50,087 nucleotides of DNA from CAYGZQ01 sp964354375 [NCBI: uncultured Planctomycetota bacterium] (GCA_964354375.1 CAYGZQ010000026.1:1-50087); one strand, 5' to 3'; positions 8,314 to 17,024 are shown, counted from the stretch's first letter. Notes: generated by a model from the sequence alone, not told the origin. Numbers and translations are program-made.

Positions 8314-9891
8314 ATGAAATCGATTCTGCTAGCCCTTCACGCTCATCTCCCGTACGTCCGACATCCGGAGTGGGACAACTTCCTCGAAGAGCAGTGGCTG
8401 TTCGAGGCAGTGTCGGAGACGTACGCGCCGCTGGTGCTGATGCTCGAGGAGCTGAGGCGGGACGGGGTCCCGGCGCGTCTGACGCTGACGCTGTCGCCGA
8501 CGCTTCTGCTGATGCTGGACGACGAGCTGCTGCATGGACGAGTGGTCCGTTACGTGGAGAGCCGCCTGAAGCTCCTCGACGAGGAGTCGGAGCGTCACGG
8601 CTCCCTGACCGATCCCATCAGACCGCTCGTGAAAATGTACCGGGAGCGCTTCAGGGCGATCAGGGACGTTCTTGACGGCAAGGGAGGCCTCATCCGTGCA
8701 TTCAGGGCGCTCGAAGAGGCCGGGCTCCTGGAAATCATCACGTGCGCCGCGACGCACGCATTCCTGCCGCACCTGGTGATGTCCCCGGGCAGCGTGGAGA
8801 GGCAGATCGGCGTCGGATGCAGGGTCCACGAGCGATTGCTCGGTCGACGTCCCAAAGGCATCTGGCTCCCGGAATGCGGTTACATCCCGGGCCTCGAGAG
8901 CATCATTGCCAACGAGCGCCTGGGACAGTTCTTCGTCGAGTCACACGCAGTCGAGCTTGCCGCGCCTGGAAAAACCCTCAACTCCGGAGATCCGCTCGTC
9001 CCCATCAAGACACCGTCAGGTCCCGTCGCTTTCGGTCGGGACAGGGAGACCTCCAAGGCGGTTTGGAGCGCCGAGGAGGGATACCCGGGCGATTACTGGT
9101 ACCGCGATTTCTACAGGGACGTCGGGTTCGATCTTCCCGCGGACGTGATCGCGCCCTACATGCCGCCTGCAGTCGACCATACATTCACCGGCATCAAGTA
9201 TCACCGCATCACCGGCGTCACCGAGCACAAGGAGCCCTATGACCGAGGGAAGGCGCTCGAGCGCGTGCACACTCATGCCGTGGATTTCGTGAACCGTGCG
9301 AAGGGCAGGCTCTGGTGGATAGATAAATGCGGCATGAAGACCCCGCTGATCGTGTGCCCGTACGATGCGGAGCTGTTCGGGCACTGGTGGTTTGAAGGGA
9401 TCGACTGGCTCGGCGAAGTGTTCAGGCAGATCGCCAGGGTAGGCGACATCAAAGCTGCGACCGCGACCGATTATATCGGATCCGCAGGCGAGACCCGCCC
9501 CGGCATTCCGGCCCACTCGTCATGGGGCGACGGTGGGTACGGGGAGGTCTGGGGAAGCGACAAGGCGGAGTGGATTTATCCCCACATCTACGGCTTGAAT
9601 CATCACCTGAGACGCCTCAGGAGCAAGTATCAGGGCTCGGACGATCCCAGGATTCGAAGGGCGCTCGAGCAGTTCGAGCGCGAGCTCCTTCTCCTTGAAA
9701 GTTCCGACTGGCCCTTCATTCTGCATAGCGGGACCCAGTCCGGCTACGCCACGACCAGGCTGGCGGATCATATCAAGGCGTGCAGGCACCTCAAATCGAT
9801 GCTCGAGAAGAACTACATCGTAGAAGAAGAGCTGATGGTTCTCGAATGGAAGCATCCCAGCTTCCTCAGGGAAGACCTCGTCCCGCGATAA
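8314..9891 (+). CDS. GH57 1,4-alpha-glucan branching enzyme
   Basis: 525 residues, matching GH57 branching enzymes (about 520-560). Adds alpha-1,6 branches to glycogen. Seen: LHAHLPYVRHPE (from residue 8), GIWLPECGYIPGLE with E187 as nucleophile, CPYDAELFGHWWFEG with D351 as acid/base, and the C-terminal helical block ESSDWPFILHSGTQ seen in this subgroup. It thus stands in for the GH13 GlgB, which is absent here. The start is the ATG after AGGCGGAAACCC, 41 nt downstream of glgA; an open upstream extension overlaps glgA and is not used. Last gene of the glucan operon. Confidence 0.93.
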   Translation: MKSILLALHAHLPYVRHPEWDNFLEEQWLFEAVSETYAPLVLMLEELRRDGVPARLTLTLSPTLLLMLDDELLHGRVVRYVESRLKLLDEESERHGSLTDPIRPLVKMYRERFRAIRDVLDGKGGLIRAFRALEEAGLLEIITCAATHAFLPHLVMSPGSVERQIGVGCRVHERLLGRRPKGIWLPECGYIPGLESIIANERLGQFFVESHAVELAAPGKTLNSGDPLVPIKTPSGPVAFGRDRETSKAVWSAEEGYPGDYWYRDFYRDVGFDLPADVIAPYMPPAVDHTFTGIKYHRITGVTEHKEPYDRGKALERVHTHAVDFVNRAKGRLWWIDKCGMKTPLIVCPYDAELFGHWWFEGIDWLGEVFRQIARVGDIKAATATDYIGSAGETRPGIPAHSSWGDGGYGEVWGSDKAEWIYPHIYGLNHHLRRLRSKYQGSDDPRIRRALEQFERELLLLESSDWPFILHSGTQSGYATTRLADHIKACRHLKSMLEKNYIVEEELMVLEWKHPSFLREDLVPR

Positions 9892-9970
9892 GAACAACAG
9901 GTCGGTACCTTCTGAAGTTTCCGGCTGTCGGATGCCTTTCCTGGTGCATCCGGGAAATGATTCTGTCAAA

Positions 9971-10034
9971 CCTCACCCCCCTTCCCCCCTCTCCATCCGC
10001 CGCGGCGGATGGAGAGGGGGGAAGGGGGGTGAGG
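9971..10034. repeat. perfect 64-bp palindrome
   Basis: Two 32-nt arms that are exact reverse complements with no spacer; the centre is CCGCCG|CGGCGG. Each arm is made of C-runs (CCTCACCCCCCTTCCCCCC) followed by TCTCCATCCG. It sits in the spacer between the glucan operon and the next lipoprotein gene. It has no U-tract, so it is not a classical terminator, though a transcript could form a very stable hairpin. Confidence 0.95.
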
Positions 10035-10122
10035 TCTGGCAGATCCCCGTCCGTTGCATTCCATCCAGCCGTTCGATATCATTATATTTCAGGCATTCAG
10101 CAACCATCTGGAGGTTTCCGTC

Positions 10123-12567
10123 ATGCGGCACCATATCGTACTCCCGCTCGTATGCGCGGCGATGGTATTCGGCCTTCTTTCGTGCTCGCAGGGTTTCCAA
10201 AGCCCGACCGTGCCGGGCTCAGACCCTTCTTTCCGTCCCACGGACTCCGGCGACAATACCTCTTGTTCTGCAAAGAGCCTCTGGGGATTCTGGGACGTGA
10301 GCATCGATCCCTCCTCCGGGGCAGTGGATGTCGTCCCGCTGAGGGGTGTCGAGTTCAAGGCGAACGTGACCATGTTCCTTCAGCCCCCGGCCGGTAAGCT
10401 GACAAACCTTAAGATCAACATCGTGGACATGTCGAATTTCCCGACCGAGGGACTGATCGATGTCGATGTCACCCTTGTGCACCCGTTCCCGGGTCTCGAC
10501 GTGTATACCGGCTTCGACGTCCTCGGCGTTTTCGTGCACGACGGGGACGCGTACAGTTCGTACGATCCCTCGATCTTCTATGCGAGAGCAAGCGAGGTCG
10601 CGAAACTTCTCAATCCTGACGGCTACACTCGCTGGTTCAATCCGCAGGAATTCACCCAGTCCGGCATTCTGGGATTCACCGAGGGCAAACTCGGCAACAA
10701 GGGGATGACTTTCACCGCTACATTGAACCCGTACAGGTATTTCTGCGACGGGCTCGGCTCCGATGACGACCTGACGGAGTTTTTCCATGAGGCGACGAAC
10801 GTCGAGCAAAGAGGCCTGTTCAGCTCGACCGGCAGCAATACCCGCCTGTACAGGCTCCAGTTCCCGATGCTCGGACCGGTCCCGATACTGACCTTCCAGT
10901 ACGCGGTGATCGCGAGCTGGGAGCCGCCGGTGATCGACCCCCCGGTGAATATCCCGGACGATTTCCCGATCAGCGCGAACGCAAAGGAGGCCTTCCAGCT
11001 TTCCATCGCCGACAACGGCAGCACGCTTTTTTACGATAATGGGATCGGCGGCGGAACGGTGAAAATACGGGCCGAGATGTTCGACTGGGGCGCGCAGCAG
11101 AATTCCCTCGGCATTTTGGGTGAGTTCTCGAAAATCGTCGTCGAGTCGCCAAACTCGAATGTCCTCGGCGACTATCTTGAGTTCCTCCCCGATGACTTCG
11201 AGCCATACACCCAGCCCGGGACCGCCGTGAGCAGTATCGCCGAGCTCGAATTCACCGGCGTCGAGCCGACATCCAAGGACGACGTCGAGTTTCTCGTGAC
11301 CGTGGTCGGCAAGGAAGGGGACACCTACAACCAGGGATTCCCGGTGCCTGCCCCGGACGTACCCCTGTCCGGCTACTGGCGCTTCACCATTCCCGTGGGC
11401 TCGAATCCGTGCGCCAATTTCGAGGTCACCGGCGCGGACCCGTCGCCCGCCGAATCGGGTCAGGCCTACACCGGTTTCATAGTCAGCGGCACGAATTTTC
11501 AGAACGGGACGAATCTGGCGGTCGATATCGTCGACGGAACCGATGTCCTTGCGAGCGCGACCAATGTGCTATGGGTGGACCCGTCGACCATCACCTGCGA
11601 TTTCGACTTCTGCGGTGTGAACCCGGGAGACTTTGACCTGAGGGTCACCAACGGATGCGACCCCATCTCGTATGCATCGATCGCCTACACTATCGCCCCC
11701 GATCCGCTGAAGAACATCTACCTGAGGAGTGTGCAGATCAGCGATCTTGGCGTCAGGCAGGACACCGGCGAGCCCTATGTGCAGTTCGCGGACAATCAGA
11801 CCTGGATCTACGATGAAGATTACTCCAATGGGCAGTACATGAACATGTACGGGGCCGCCAACCTGGATCGCATTGATGTCCTGAATTGCGGCGAAGCATC
11901 CATGGGCAGCACCACTTCATACGGTCAGTACATCTACGTGAGAGACACCAATTCGTACTGGCTCGCGGGCTATTCGGGGAACATGCTGGACGTGATGGTC
12001 ATTTACGACAACACCAGGCACTACTATGTGCAGAACGCGGGTTCCTCCATCCTGCACACGCGACGGACATGCCCGGCTCATGGGGGAAATCTGGCGTCTT
12101 ACACCAATGTCGGCGCCGGACCGGGACTAATCAACATGGCTGCGGTCAAGGGAATCGACACTTCGTCCGATCTTCCCGAGAACATCACCGCATGGTTCTA
12201 CATCCTGGAGGGCGCTCCGGACTTCTCCGTCGAACGCATCAATTACGACGACGTTGGAAGCGGCCATGTCTGGCACCAGAACCAGACCTTCCTCAGCGGG
12301 CCGGGCAATGGTTCGAACCAGGTGAACGATCCAAAAGACATTTCGGTCGATATCGACGACTACGTGTACATCCTGGATAAACTCTCAACCGGTCAGCCGG
12401 TCGTGAAAATCTACGACTCGAATATGAACTACATCGGCGAAGTCGGCGACAGCGTCACTATCTCCGGCGACCCGCTCCGCATCGATGTCGACAAGGGCGA
12501 CGGCGAAGTTCACGTGGCTCACACGAACGGCGTGTCGATCTTCAGATTCTGCGAGCTGCCGTTCTAG
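10123..12567 (+). CDS. modular lipoprotein, shared N-terminal module plus TIG-like and propeller-like regions (family member 1)
   Basis: 814 residues, function unknown. The ATG at 10123 follows TGGAGGTTTCC. Signal peptide with lipobox GLLSC, lipid-modified C21 predicted. Residues ~45-330 hold a beta-rich module shared with the proteins at 25369 and 32493: LWGFWDVSIDP, HPFPGLDVYTGFDV, LLNPDGYTRWFN, YAVIASWEPP. Then a TIG/IPT-like domain (SGTNFQNG, LRVTNGCDP, about 425-530) and a C-terminal half that looks propeller-like (DPKDISVDIDDYVYILD near the end). Probably anchored at the cell surface or periplasm. The first 45 residues after C21 are Ser/Pro/Thr-rich, a linker. Confidence 0.8.
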   Translation: MRHHIVLPLVCAAMVFGLLSCSQGFQSPTVPGSDPSFRPTDSGDNTSCSAKSLWGFWDVSIDPSSGAVDVVPLRGVEFKANVTMFLQPPAGKLTNLKINIVDMSNFPTEGLIDVDVTLVHPFPGLDVYTGFDVLGVFVHDGDAYSSYDPSIFYARASEVAKLLNPDGYTRWFNPQEFTQSGILGFTEGKLGNKGMTFTATLNPYRYFCDGLGSDDDLTEFFHEATNVEQRGLFSSTGSNTRLYRLQFPMLGPVPILTFQYAVIASWEPPVIDPPVNIPDDFPISANAKEAFQLSIADNGSTLFYDNGIGGGTVKIRAEMFDWGAQQNSLGILGEFSKIVVESPNSNVLGDYLEFLPDDFEPYTQPGTAVSSIAELEFTGVEPTSKDDVEFLVTVVGKEGDTYNQGFPVPAPDVPLSGYWRFTIPVGSNPCANFEVTGADPSPAESGQAYTGFIVSGTNFQNGTNLAVDIVDGTDVLASATNVLWVDPSTITCDFDFCGVNPGDFDLRVTNGCDPISYASIAYTIAPDPLKNIYLRSVQISDLGVRQDTGEPYVQFADNQTWIYDEDYSNGQYMNMYGAANLDRIDVLNCGEASMGSTTSYGQYIYVRDTNSYWLAGYSGNMLDVMVIYDNTRHYYVQNAGSSILHTRRTCPAHGGNLASYTNVGAGPGLINMAAVKGIDTSSDLPENITAWFYILEGAPDFSVERINYDDVGSGHVWHQNQTFLSGPGNGSNQVNDPKDISVDIDDYVYILDKLSTGQPVVKIYDSNMNYIGEVGDSVTISGDPLRIDVDKGDGEVHVAHTNGVSIFRFCELPF

Positions 12568-12590
12568 GCAGTCCGGCAACTGCCATCTCT

Positions 12591-12653
12591 TATCCGGTAG
12601 CTGCTATCCTTGCCGCGAGCGCAGCGAGCGGTAAGGTAGCTGCTACCGGGATA
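12591..12653. repeat. long hairpin of the TAGCTGCTA family, copy 1
   Basis: Imperfect inverted repeat with arms TATCCGGTAGCTGCTAtcCT and its near reverse complement AAGGTAGCTGCTACCGGGAT, loop GAGCGCAGCGA region. The same TAGCTGCTA core builds three hairpins at 46.1-46.3 kb. Confidence 0.85.
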
Positions 12654-12668
12654 GTCGCCAGCAAGTAG

Positions 12669-12736
12669 CCCGGGAACCTGTTTCCACTCGGAGGTCTGCG
12701 ATTGCCGGGATTACCCTCTGGAAACAGGTTCCCGGG
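12669..12736. repeat. inverted repeat with 17-nt perfect arms
   Basis: Left arm CCCGGGAACCTGTTTCC (12669-12685) and right arm GGAAACAGGTTCCCGGG (12720-12736) are exact reverse complements, loop 34 nt. The flank reads AGTAG before the left arm; the same CCCGGG plus CTACT edge is found in the next inverted repeat and near 20415. Confidence 0.92.
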
Positions 12737-12756
12737 TTCTTGAAGGATAAGCAGGA

Positions 12757-12821
12757 CCCGGGATCCCATTTCGGCGAGGCGCAGGAGTGCTTCAAGGCTC
12801 AGACCGAAATGGGATCCCGGG
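12757..12821. repeat. inverted repeat with 18-nt perfect arms
   Basis: Left arm CCCGGGATCCCATTTCGG (12757-12774) pairs exactly with CCGAAATGGGATCCCGGG (12804-12821), loop 29 nt. It directly follows the 12669-12736 repeat and precedes the first SBBP gene. Same CCCGGG ends but an unrelated inner stem. Confidence 0.92.
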
Positions 12822-12863
12822 CTACTAACGGGATTGTTGCCAGGACATGGGAGGTATACCCCT

Positions 12864-14354
12864 ATGCGTCTCAATGTGATCGCGCTCGTTGTCTTTTGCA
12901 CACTTGTCTGCGGTCTAGCCGACAGATCGCACGCCGCAGCGGAAACCGACCGCGGATGGGCTGTCTCGTGGGGCGGCGCATATTTCGAGGAGGCGCTGGA
13001 AGTGTGCCTTGACGCGGATGGGAATGTGTACGTCGCGGGAGGGGAGACTCCGGTGTCCGATGCGGTCGGGTCGGAGGACACGCGAGGGAGAGCAGATGCG
13101 CGGACGGACGCTTTCCTCAGGAAATTCGACCGGGACGGGAACCTGCAGTGGATCAGGAGATGGGGCGGGGAAGGCTACGACAAAGCCTACGGGCTCGCCG
13201 TCGATGCCGACGGCAACGCATATGTAAGCGGCAATTTCGAGTACACCGTCGATTTCGATCCGGGAGAGGGGATCGAAAGGCGCGCGGCCCATTGGTCGGC
13301 AAGACGCGAGTCGGATTCGTTTCTCTCCAAGTTCGACTGCCAGGGAGACCTTCAGTGGGTCAGGACATGGGGGGGAGACTCAGCGGACTCGTGTCGCGGG
13401 GCCGCGATTGATGCGCTGGGGAATGTCTATGTCACCGGAGCCGTCTCGAGCGGAGCGATTGAATTCGACCTCGGGTCCGGGACGCGAGGTTTCACGACGG
13501 ACAATGATAAATTCGGGTTTATCTTGAGTTTTGACTCGTCCGGCCTGCATCGATGGACTCGATACTGGGGGCCGGTGGCGGAATCGGGATCTGTGGATTC
13601 CCTTGATGTAACGGCGCAGCTGCCGGGAGCGGTGTTGATTGCGGGCTATTTTGGAAAGAGCATTGACTTTTGTCCGCGACTTGTAGAAGGCCGAAGTAGT
13701 GAGATAAGGGAATCGGAAGGTATTGACGCGTTTCTCGTCGAGTACACAACGGAAGGAGATTTCAACTGGGTGAGGACATGGCACGGAGGAATGGCAACGT
13801 TTGCGAGAGGCGTGTGTGTCGATGCCTCAGGGAATATCTATGTCTCTGGTCAGGCATCCCAGGGTTTTGACTTCGACCCGGGCCCTGATTGCCGGTGCTT
13901 TCCAAATTGTGAGAATCGTGGCTTCCTCAGCAAATTCGATTCGGATGGGCAGTTTCTCTGGGTGCGGGAAAATCCGTGCGAAGATGTACGCTGGGGGAAA
14001 GCTGTTGCCACGGACATCTGGGGCAACATATATCTGACCGGCGACTTCAGTACGACGGTGGACTTCAACCCGGGTCCGGAGGTCGACGAGCGGAGCCCGA
14101 AAGGCGGTTTCGACGCATGCGTGTGCAAGCTGGACTCTAACGGCTTGTATCAGTGGGCTTTGACATGGGGAACGGACAGACGTGCCAAGTCAAGTGGACA
14201 CGGTATCGCCACTGATTCACAGGGCAATGTCTATGTGGTGGGGGATTTCGAGGGCTCCATCTATCTAGGGGGAGAATCCGAGGGCGTGTTCCGGACACCC
14301 GACGGGAAGGACGATGCCTTCCTGGTCAAGCTTGGCCCGGAGGGGAAGTTCTGA
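12864..14354 (+). CDS. secreted SBBP-type beta-propeller protein (copy 1)
   Basis: 496 residues. The ATG at 12864 is preceded by GGGAGGTATACC. Cleavable signal peptide ending RSHA|A near residue 23. The rest is made of repeats of about 45-60 residues built as FDxDGNLQWxRxWGG, AVDADGNAYVSGNF, VDFDPG, i.e. SBBP-like blades of a beta-propeller. Examples of the DFDPG element: VDFDPGEGIERRA, FDFDPGPDCRC, VDFNPGPEVDERS. No catalytic domain and no sorting signal was seen at the C-terminus, which ends on DAFLVKLGPEGKF. Probably an extracytoplasmic binding or structural protein; ligand unknown. Tandem paralog of the next gene. Confidence 0.85.
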   Translation: MRLNVIALVVFCTLVCGLADRSHAAAETDRGWAVSWGGAYFEEALEVCLDADGNVYVAGGETPVSDAVGSEDTRGRADARTDAFLRKFDRDGNLQWIRRWGGEGYDKAYGLAVDADGNAYVSGNFEYTVDFDPGEGIERRAAHWSARRESDSFLSKFDCQGDLQWVRTWGGDSADSCRGAAIDALGNVYVTGAVSSGAIEFDLGSGTRGFTTDNDKFGFILSFDSSGLHRWTRYWGPVAESGSVDSLDVTAQLPGAVLIAGYFGKSIDFCPRLVEGRSSEIRESEGIDAFLVEYTTEGDFNWVRTWHGGMATFARGVCVDASGNIYVSGQASQGFDFDPGPDCRCFPNCENRGFLSKFDSDGQFLWVRENPCEDVRWGKAVATDIWGNIYLTGDFSTTVDFNPGPEVDERSPKGGFDACVCKLDSNGLYQWALTWGTDRRAKSSGHGIATDSQGNVYVVGDFEGSIYLGGESEGVFRTPDGKDDAFLVKLGPEGKF

Positions 14355-14401
14355 GCTCGGCAGCCGCTGCCGTGATAACCGGGATACATGAGGTGTACCC
14401 T

Positions 14402-15889
14402 ATGCGTCTCAATGTGATCGCAATCCTTGTTCTTTGCACACTTGTCTGCGGCGTAGCCGACAGATCGCACGCCGCATCGGAACCCAATCGCGGCTGGGCC
14501 GTCTCGTGGGGCGGAGCGTTCCTCGATCAGGCTCTGGAGGTTGGCCTCGATGCGCAGGGAAATGTCTATGTAGCCGGCCAGATCGCTCCCACATCGGATC
14601 TGTGGGCCCCGAAAGAACAGCCCCCGGACACCGGAATCCGTCGGACCGATGTCTATCTCTCGAAATTCGACCGCGAGGGAAACCTGCAATGGTCCAGGAC
14701 ATGGGGCGGACAAAGCTTCGACGAGGCATACGGGCTCGCGGTCGATGCCGCCGGAAACGCGTATGTCTGCGGCGATTTCGAGTACACCGTCGATTTCGAT
14801 CCCGGCGAGGGCGTCGAGGAGCGCACATCGCATCAGTCGGTGCAGTACAAGCAGGACGCATACCTGGCGAAGTACGACACGAACGGCGAGTTCCAGTGGG
14901 TCAGAACATGGGGAGGAGACTCGATGGACCAGTGTCATGGAGCGGCGATTGATGCGGAAGGCAATGTCTATGTCACCGGGAATATCTCCGGCGGCACGGT
15001 TGAGTTCGATCCCGGCGCCGGGACCGCAGGTTTCTCGCTGGACACTTACGGCTACGGCATCATCCTCAGCTTCGATTCAAACGGGGCGAATCGTTGGATT
15101 CGGTACTGGGCCCCGAACCACGAGCACGCGTATTCCAGCTGCATCGAGATCGACTGCCAGCCATCGGGGGGAATTCTGGTCACGGGCTATTTCGAGAAGA
15201 AAGTCGATTTCCACCCGGTCCCGTCCGACGGAGACAGTGACATAAGGGACGCAAACAGGCAGACCGGGTTTCTGGTCAAGTACACGACCGACGGAGACTA
15301 TCGATGGGTAAGGACGTGGGGCGGCGGCACATACACAATGCCGAGGTGTTTGGCTGTCGATGGAGGAGAGAACATCTACGTGTCGGGTAACGCGTGCGAG
15401 GGTTGCGACTTCGATCCCGGACCCGGCGTCGCAGAACATCCATCGCCCGAGAAACGCAGCTTCGTGAGCAAGTTCGATCCCGACGGGGAGTTTGTCTGGG
15501 TCCGCGCGAATCCGTGCTCAGGCTCGCACTGGGGAAATGCGATCGCCGCCGACAGCGACGGTAACGTGTATCTGACGGGCGACTTGAGGGGATCTACCGA
15601 TTTCGATCCCGGCACGGGAGTCGACGAACGCACGGCCAAGGGCGACTACGACGCCTGCGTGTGCAAGCTCGACTCCGATGGCAGCTATCAATGGGCCGTA
15701 ACCTGGGGAACGGATGGCGGAAACTCGAGCGGCTTCGGCATTCTGACTGACGAGGCAGGGAATGTCTACGTCGTCGGGTGCCTTGTCGGGTCAATCGATT
15801 TCGGGGAATCTCCCGAGGGAGGTCTGAGGCGGTCGGAAGGGGCCTACGATGCCTTCCTCGTCAAGCTCGGTCCGGACGGGAAGTTCTGA
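14402..15889 (+). CDS. secreted SBBP-type beta-propeller protein (copy 2)
   Basis: 495 residues, a tandem duplicate of the preceding gene. The two share the signal peptide nearly residue for residue (MRLNVIAxxVxCTLVCGxAD), the start context (GAGGTxTACCCxTATGCG), repeat order and the ending DAFLVKLGPxGKF. Blades carry VDFDPGEGVEERT, VEFDPGAGTAGF and TDFDPGTGVDERTA. The ATG at 14402 is set by comparison with copy 1. It starts 47 nt after copy 1 and is probably co-transcribed. Role unknown; exported by the Sec signal. Confidence 0.85.
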   Translation: MRLNVIAILVLCTLVCGVADRSHAASEPNRGWAVSWGGAFLDQALEVGLDAQGNVYVAGQIAPTSDLWAPKEQPPDTGIRRTDVYLSKFDREGNLQWSRTWGGQSFDEAYGLAVDAAGNAYVCGDFEYTVDFDPGEGVEERTSHQSVQYKQDAYLAKYDTNGEFQWVRTWGGDSMDQCHGAAIDAEGNVYVTGNISGGTVEFDPGAGTAGFSLDTYGYGIILSFDSNGANRWIRYWAPNHEHAYSSCIEIDCQPSGGILVTGYFEKKVDFHPVPSDGDSDIRDANRQTGFLVKYTTDGDYRWVRTWGGGTYTMPRCLAVDGGENIYVSGNACEGCDFDPGPGVAEHPSPEKRSFVSKFDPDGEFVWVRANPCSGSHWGNAIAADSDGNVYLTGDLRGSTDFDPGTGVDERTAKGDYDACVCKLDSDGSYQWAVTWGTDGGNSSGFGILTDEAGNVYVVGCLVGSIDFGESPEGGLRRSEGAYDAFLVKLGPDGKF

Positions 15890-15917
15890 GCTGACCGCCG
15901 CAGACTGGAAAGGCTCT

Positions 15918-16062
15918 GCCCCCCTGCAGTCCCCCCCAAGGGGGGGACGGCGAAGAGCCCCCCTGTGGTCCCCCCCAAGGGGGGGACGGGGAATTAAGCC
16001 TTTATCTATAGATGGTATTTATATAAACCGTCCCCCCCCCTTGGGGGGGACTACAGGGGGGG
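15918..16062. repeat. three-unit C/G-tract palindromic element
   Basis: Unit of about 33 nt: GCCCCCCTG, then GTCCCCCCC, AA, GGGGGGGAC, GG. Copies at 15918-15950 and 15957-15989 are direct; 16028-16062 is inverted. Each unit holds its own palindrome around the central AA. The spacer before the inverted copy is AT-rich (TTTATCTATAGATGG). The inverted copy overlaps the end of lipB and contains its stop codon. Confidence 0.9.
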
Positions 16063-16737
16063 TATCAATGTCAAGCCCAGCCCCTCCGCAATGCGTCGCA
16101 CAATCCCCGTCTCCACGTCCTTCTGATCAACGGTGCGGTCCGCCAGATCGACCAGTCGCACGACCGGATGGTCGCTTATCCCGCACGGAACTATCAGATC
16201 GAAAAATCCGAGATCGACGCTCACATTGAAGGCGAGCCCGTGTTTCGTGACGCCGCCCGCTTTGACCGCGGCTCCGATCGCGCCGATTTTTCCGTCGTCG
16301 GTCCAGCATCCCGGCCAGCGCCCGCGACGATACGCCTGCACGCCCCACTCGGCACAGGTCCCCACCATCGCATCCTCAAGAATCCGTACGAAATCGCCCG
16401 CTCTCAGACCATGATCTCTCAGCGCGACGATGGGATACACCACGACCTGTCCCGGCCCATGAAAGGTGACATCTCCGCCCCGGTCGATTTTCCTCAGAGC
16501 GATTCCCCGGCCCCGATATTCATCCTCCGATAGCAGCAGATTCTTCGAATCGGTCGATCGCCCGCACGTTACGACCGGATCATGTTCGAGCGAGAAGATG
16601 ACGGGCAGACCCTGTCCGGTCGAGCGGTACTGCTGGATCGCATCTTCCTGGAATCTCAGGGCGTCGTCGAACGAGATGAGTCCGAGCGGTCGATGCATGG
16701 CTGGGAGGGTTGCGGTCGGTTCGGGCGTCGATGTCAT
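16051..16737 (-). CDS. lipB: lipoyl(octanoyl) transferase
   Basis: 228 residues, normal length. Moves octanoate from acyl carrier protein to lipoyl domains of 2-oxoacid dehydrogenases and the glycine cleavage system. Seen: SLEHDPVVTCGRST, KIDRGGDVTFHGPGQ (substrate site), GAAVKAGGVTKHGLAFNV with the catalytic Lys, and VPCGISDHPV with the catalytic Cys. The start is the ATG at 16737, which follows an SD-like GGGGGGGTAAC 14 nt after fmdB; the frame stays open upstream through fmdB and is not used. The last codons (PPL, stop) lie inside a C-tract repeat unit. No lipA is in the window. Confidence 0.95.
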   Translation of the reverse strand: MTSTPEPTATLPAMHRPLGLISFDDALRFQEDAIQQYRSTGQGLPVIFSLEHDPVVTCGRSTDSKNLLLSEDEYRGRGIALRKIDRGGDVTFHGPGQVVVYPIVALRDHGLRAGDFVRILEDAMVGTCAEWGVQAYRRGRWPGCWTDDGKIGAIGAAVKAGGVTKHGLAFNVSVDLGFFDLIVPCGISDHPVVRLVDLADRTVDQKDVETGIVRRIAEGLGLTLIPPL

Positions 16738-16751
16738 TTTGTTACCCCCCC

Positions 16752-17024
16752 CTACAGATCGCTTTTCTTCTTGTCCCGAGCGGCGCCCTCGATCTCGTAG
16801 ACCCCCTTGTCGCGACGCACGAGCTTGCTGAAGCCCATGTCCTTGAGCGTTGTGTGACCGAGACGATCGCGCGAGAAATTGGCGGACACGATGAGTCTCC
16901 TCACAGTGCGCCCGCATTTCGGGCACTTCTTCAGATGCTCGCTTCCGAACTCCTGGAAAATCTCGAACTGCTTCTCGCAGGCCTCCGGAGGCTCCTTTAC
17001 GTGTTCGTAGACATAGACGGGCAT
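16752..17024 (-). CDS. FmdB-family zinc-ribbon protein, variant
   Basis: 90 residues. FmdB-type proteins are small putative regulators with two CxxC knuckles. Seen: MPVYVYEHV at the N-terminus, KKCPKCGRTVRRLI (second knuckle intact) and the tail GFSKLVRRDKGVYE. The first knuckle, normally CxxCG, is reduced to one cysteine (PPEACEKQFEIF), so a full zinc ribbon is unlikely in this copy. First gene of an fmdB-lipB pair. TAGAAT sits 9 nt before the ATG with no SD, suggesting a leaderless mRNA. Function unknown. Confidence 0.88.
   Translation of the reverse strand: MPVYVYEHVKEPPEACEKQFEIFQEFGSEHLKKCPKCGRTVRRLIVSANFSRDRLGHTTLKDMGFSKLVRRDKGVYEIEGAARDKKKSDL

Noticed and set aside
15918-16062. CRISPR-like array of C/G-tract repeats
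   Set aside because: Only three units, one inverted, spacers of 6 and 38 nt, and no cas gene; a palindromic element.
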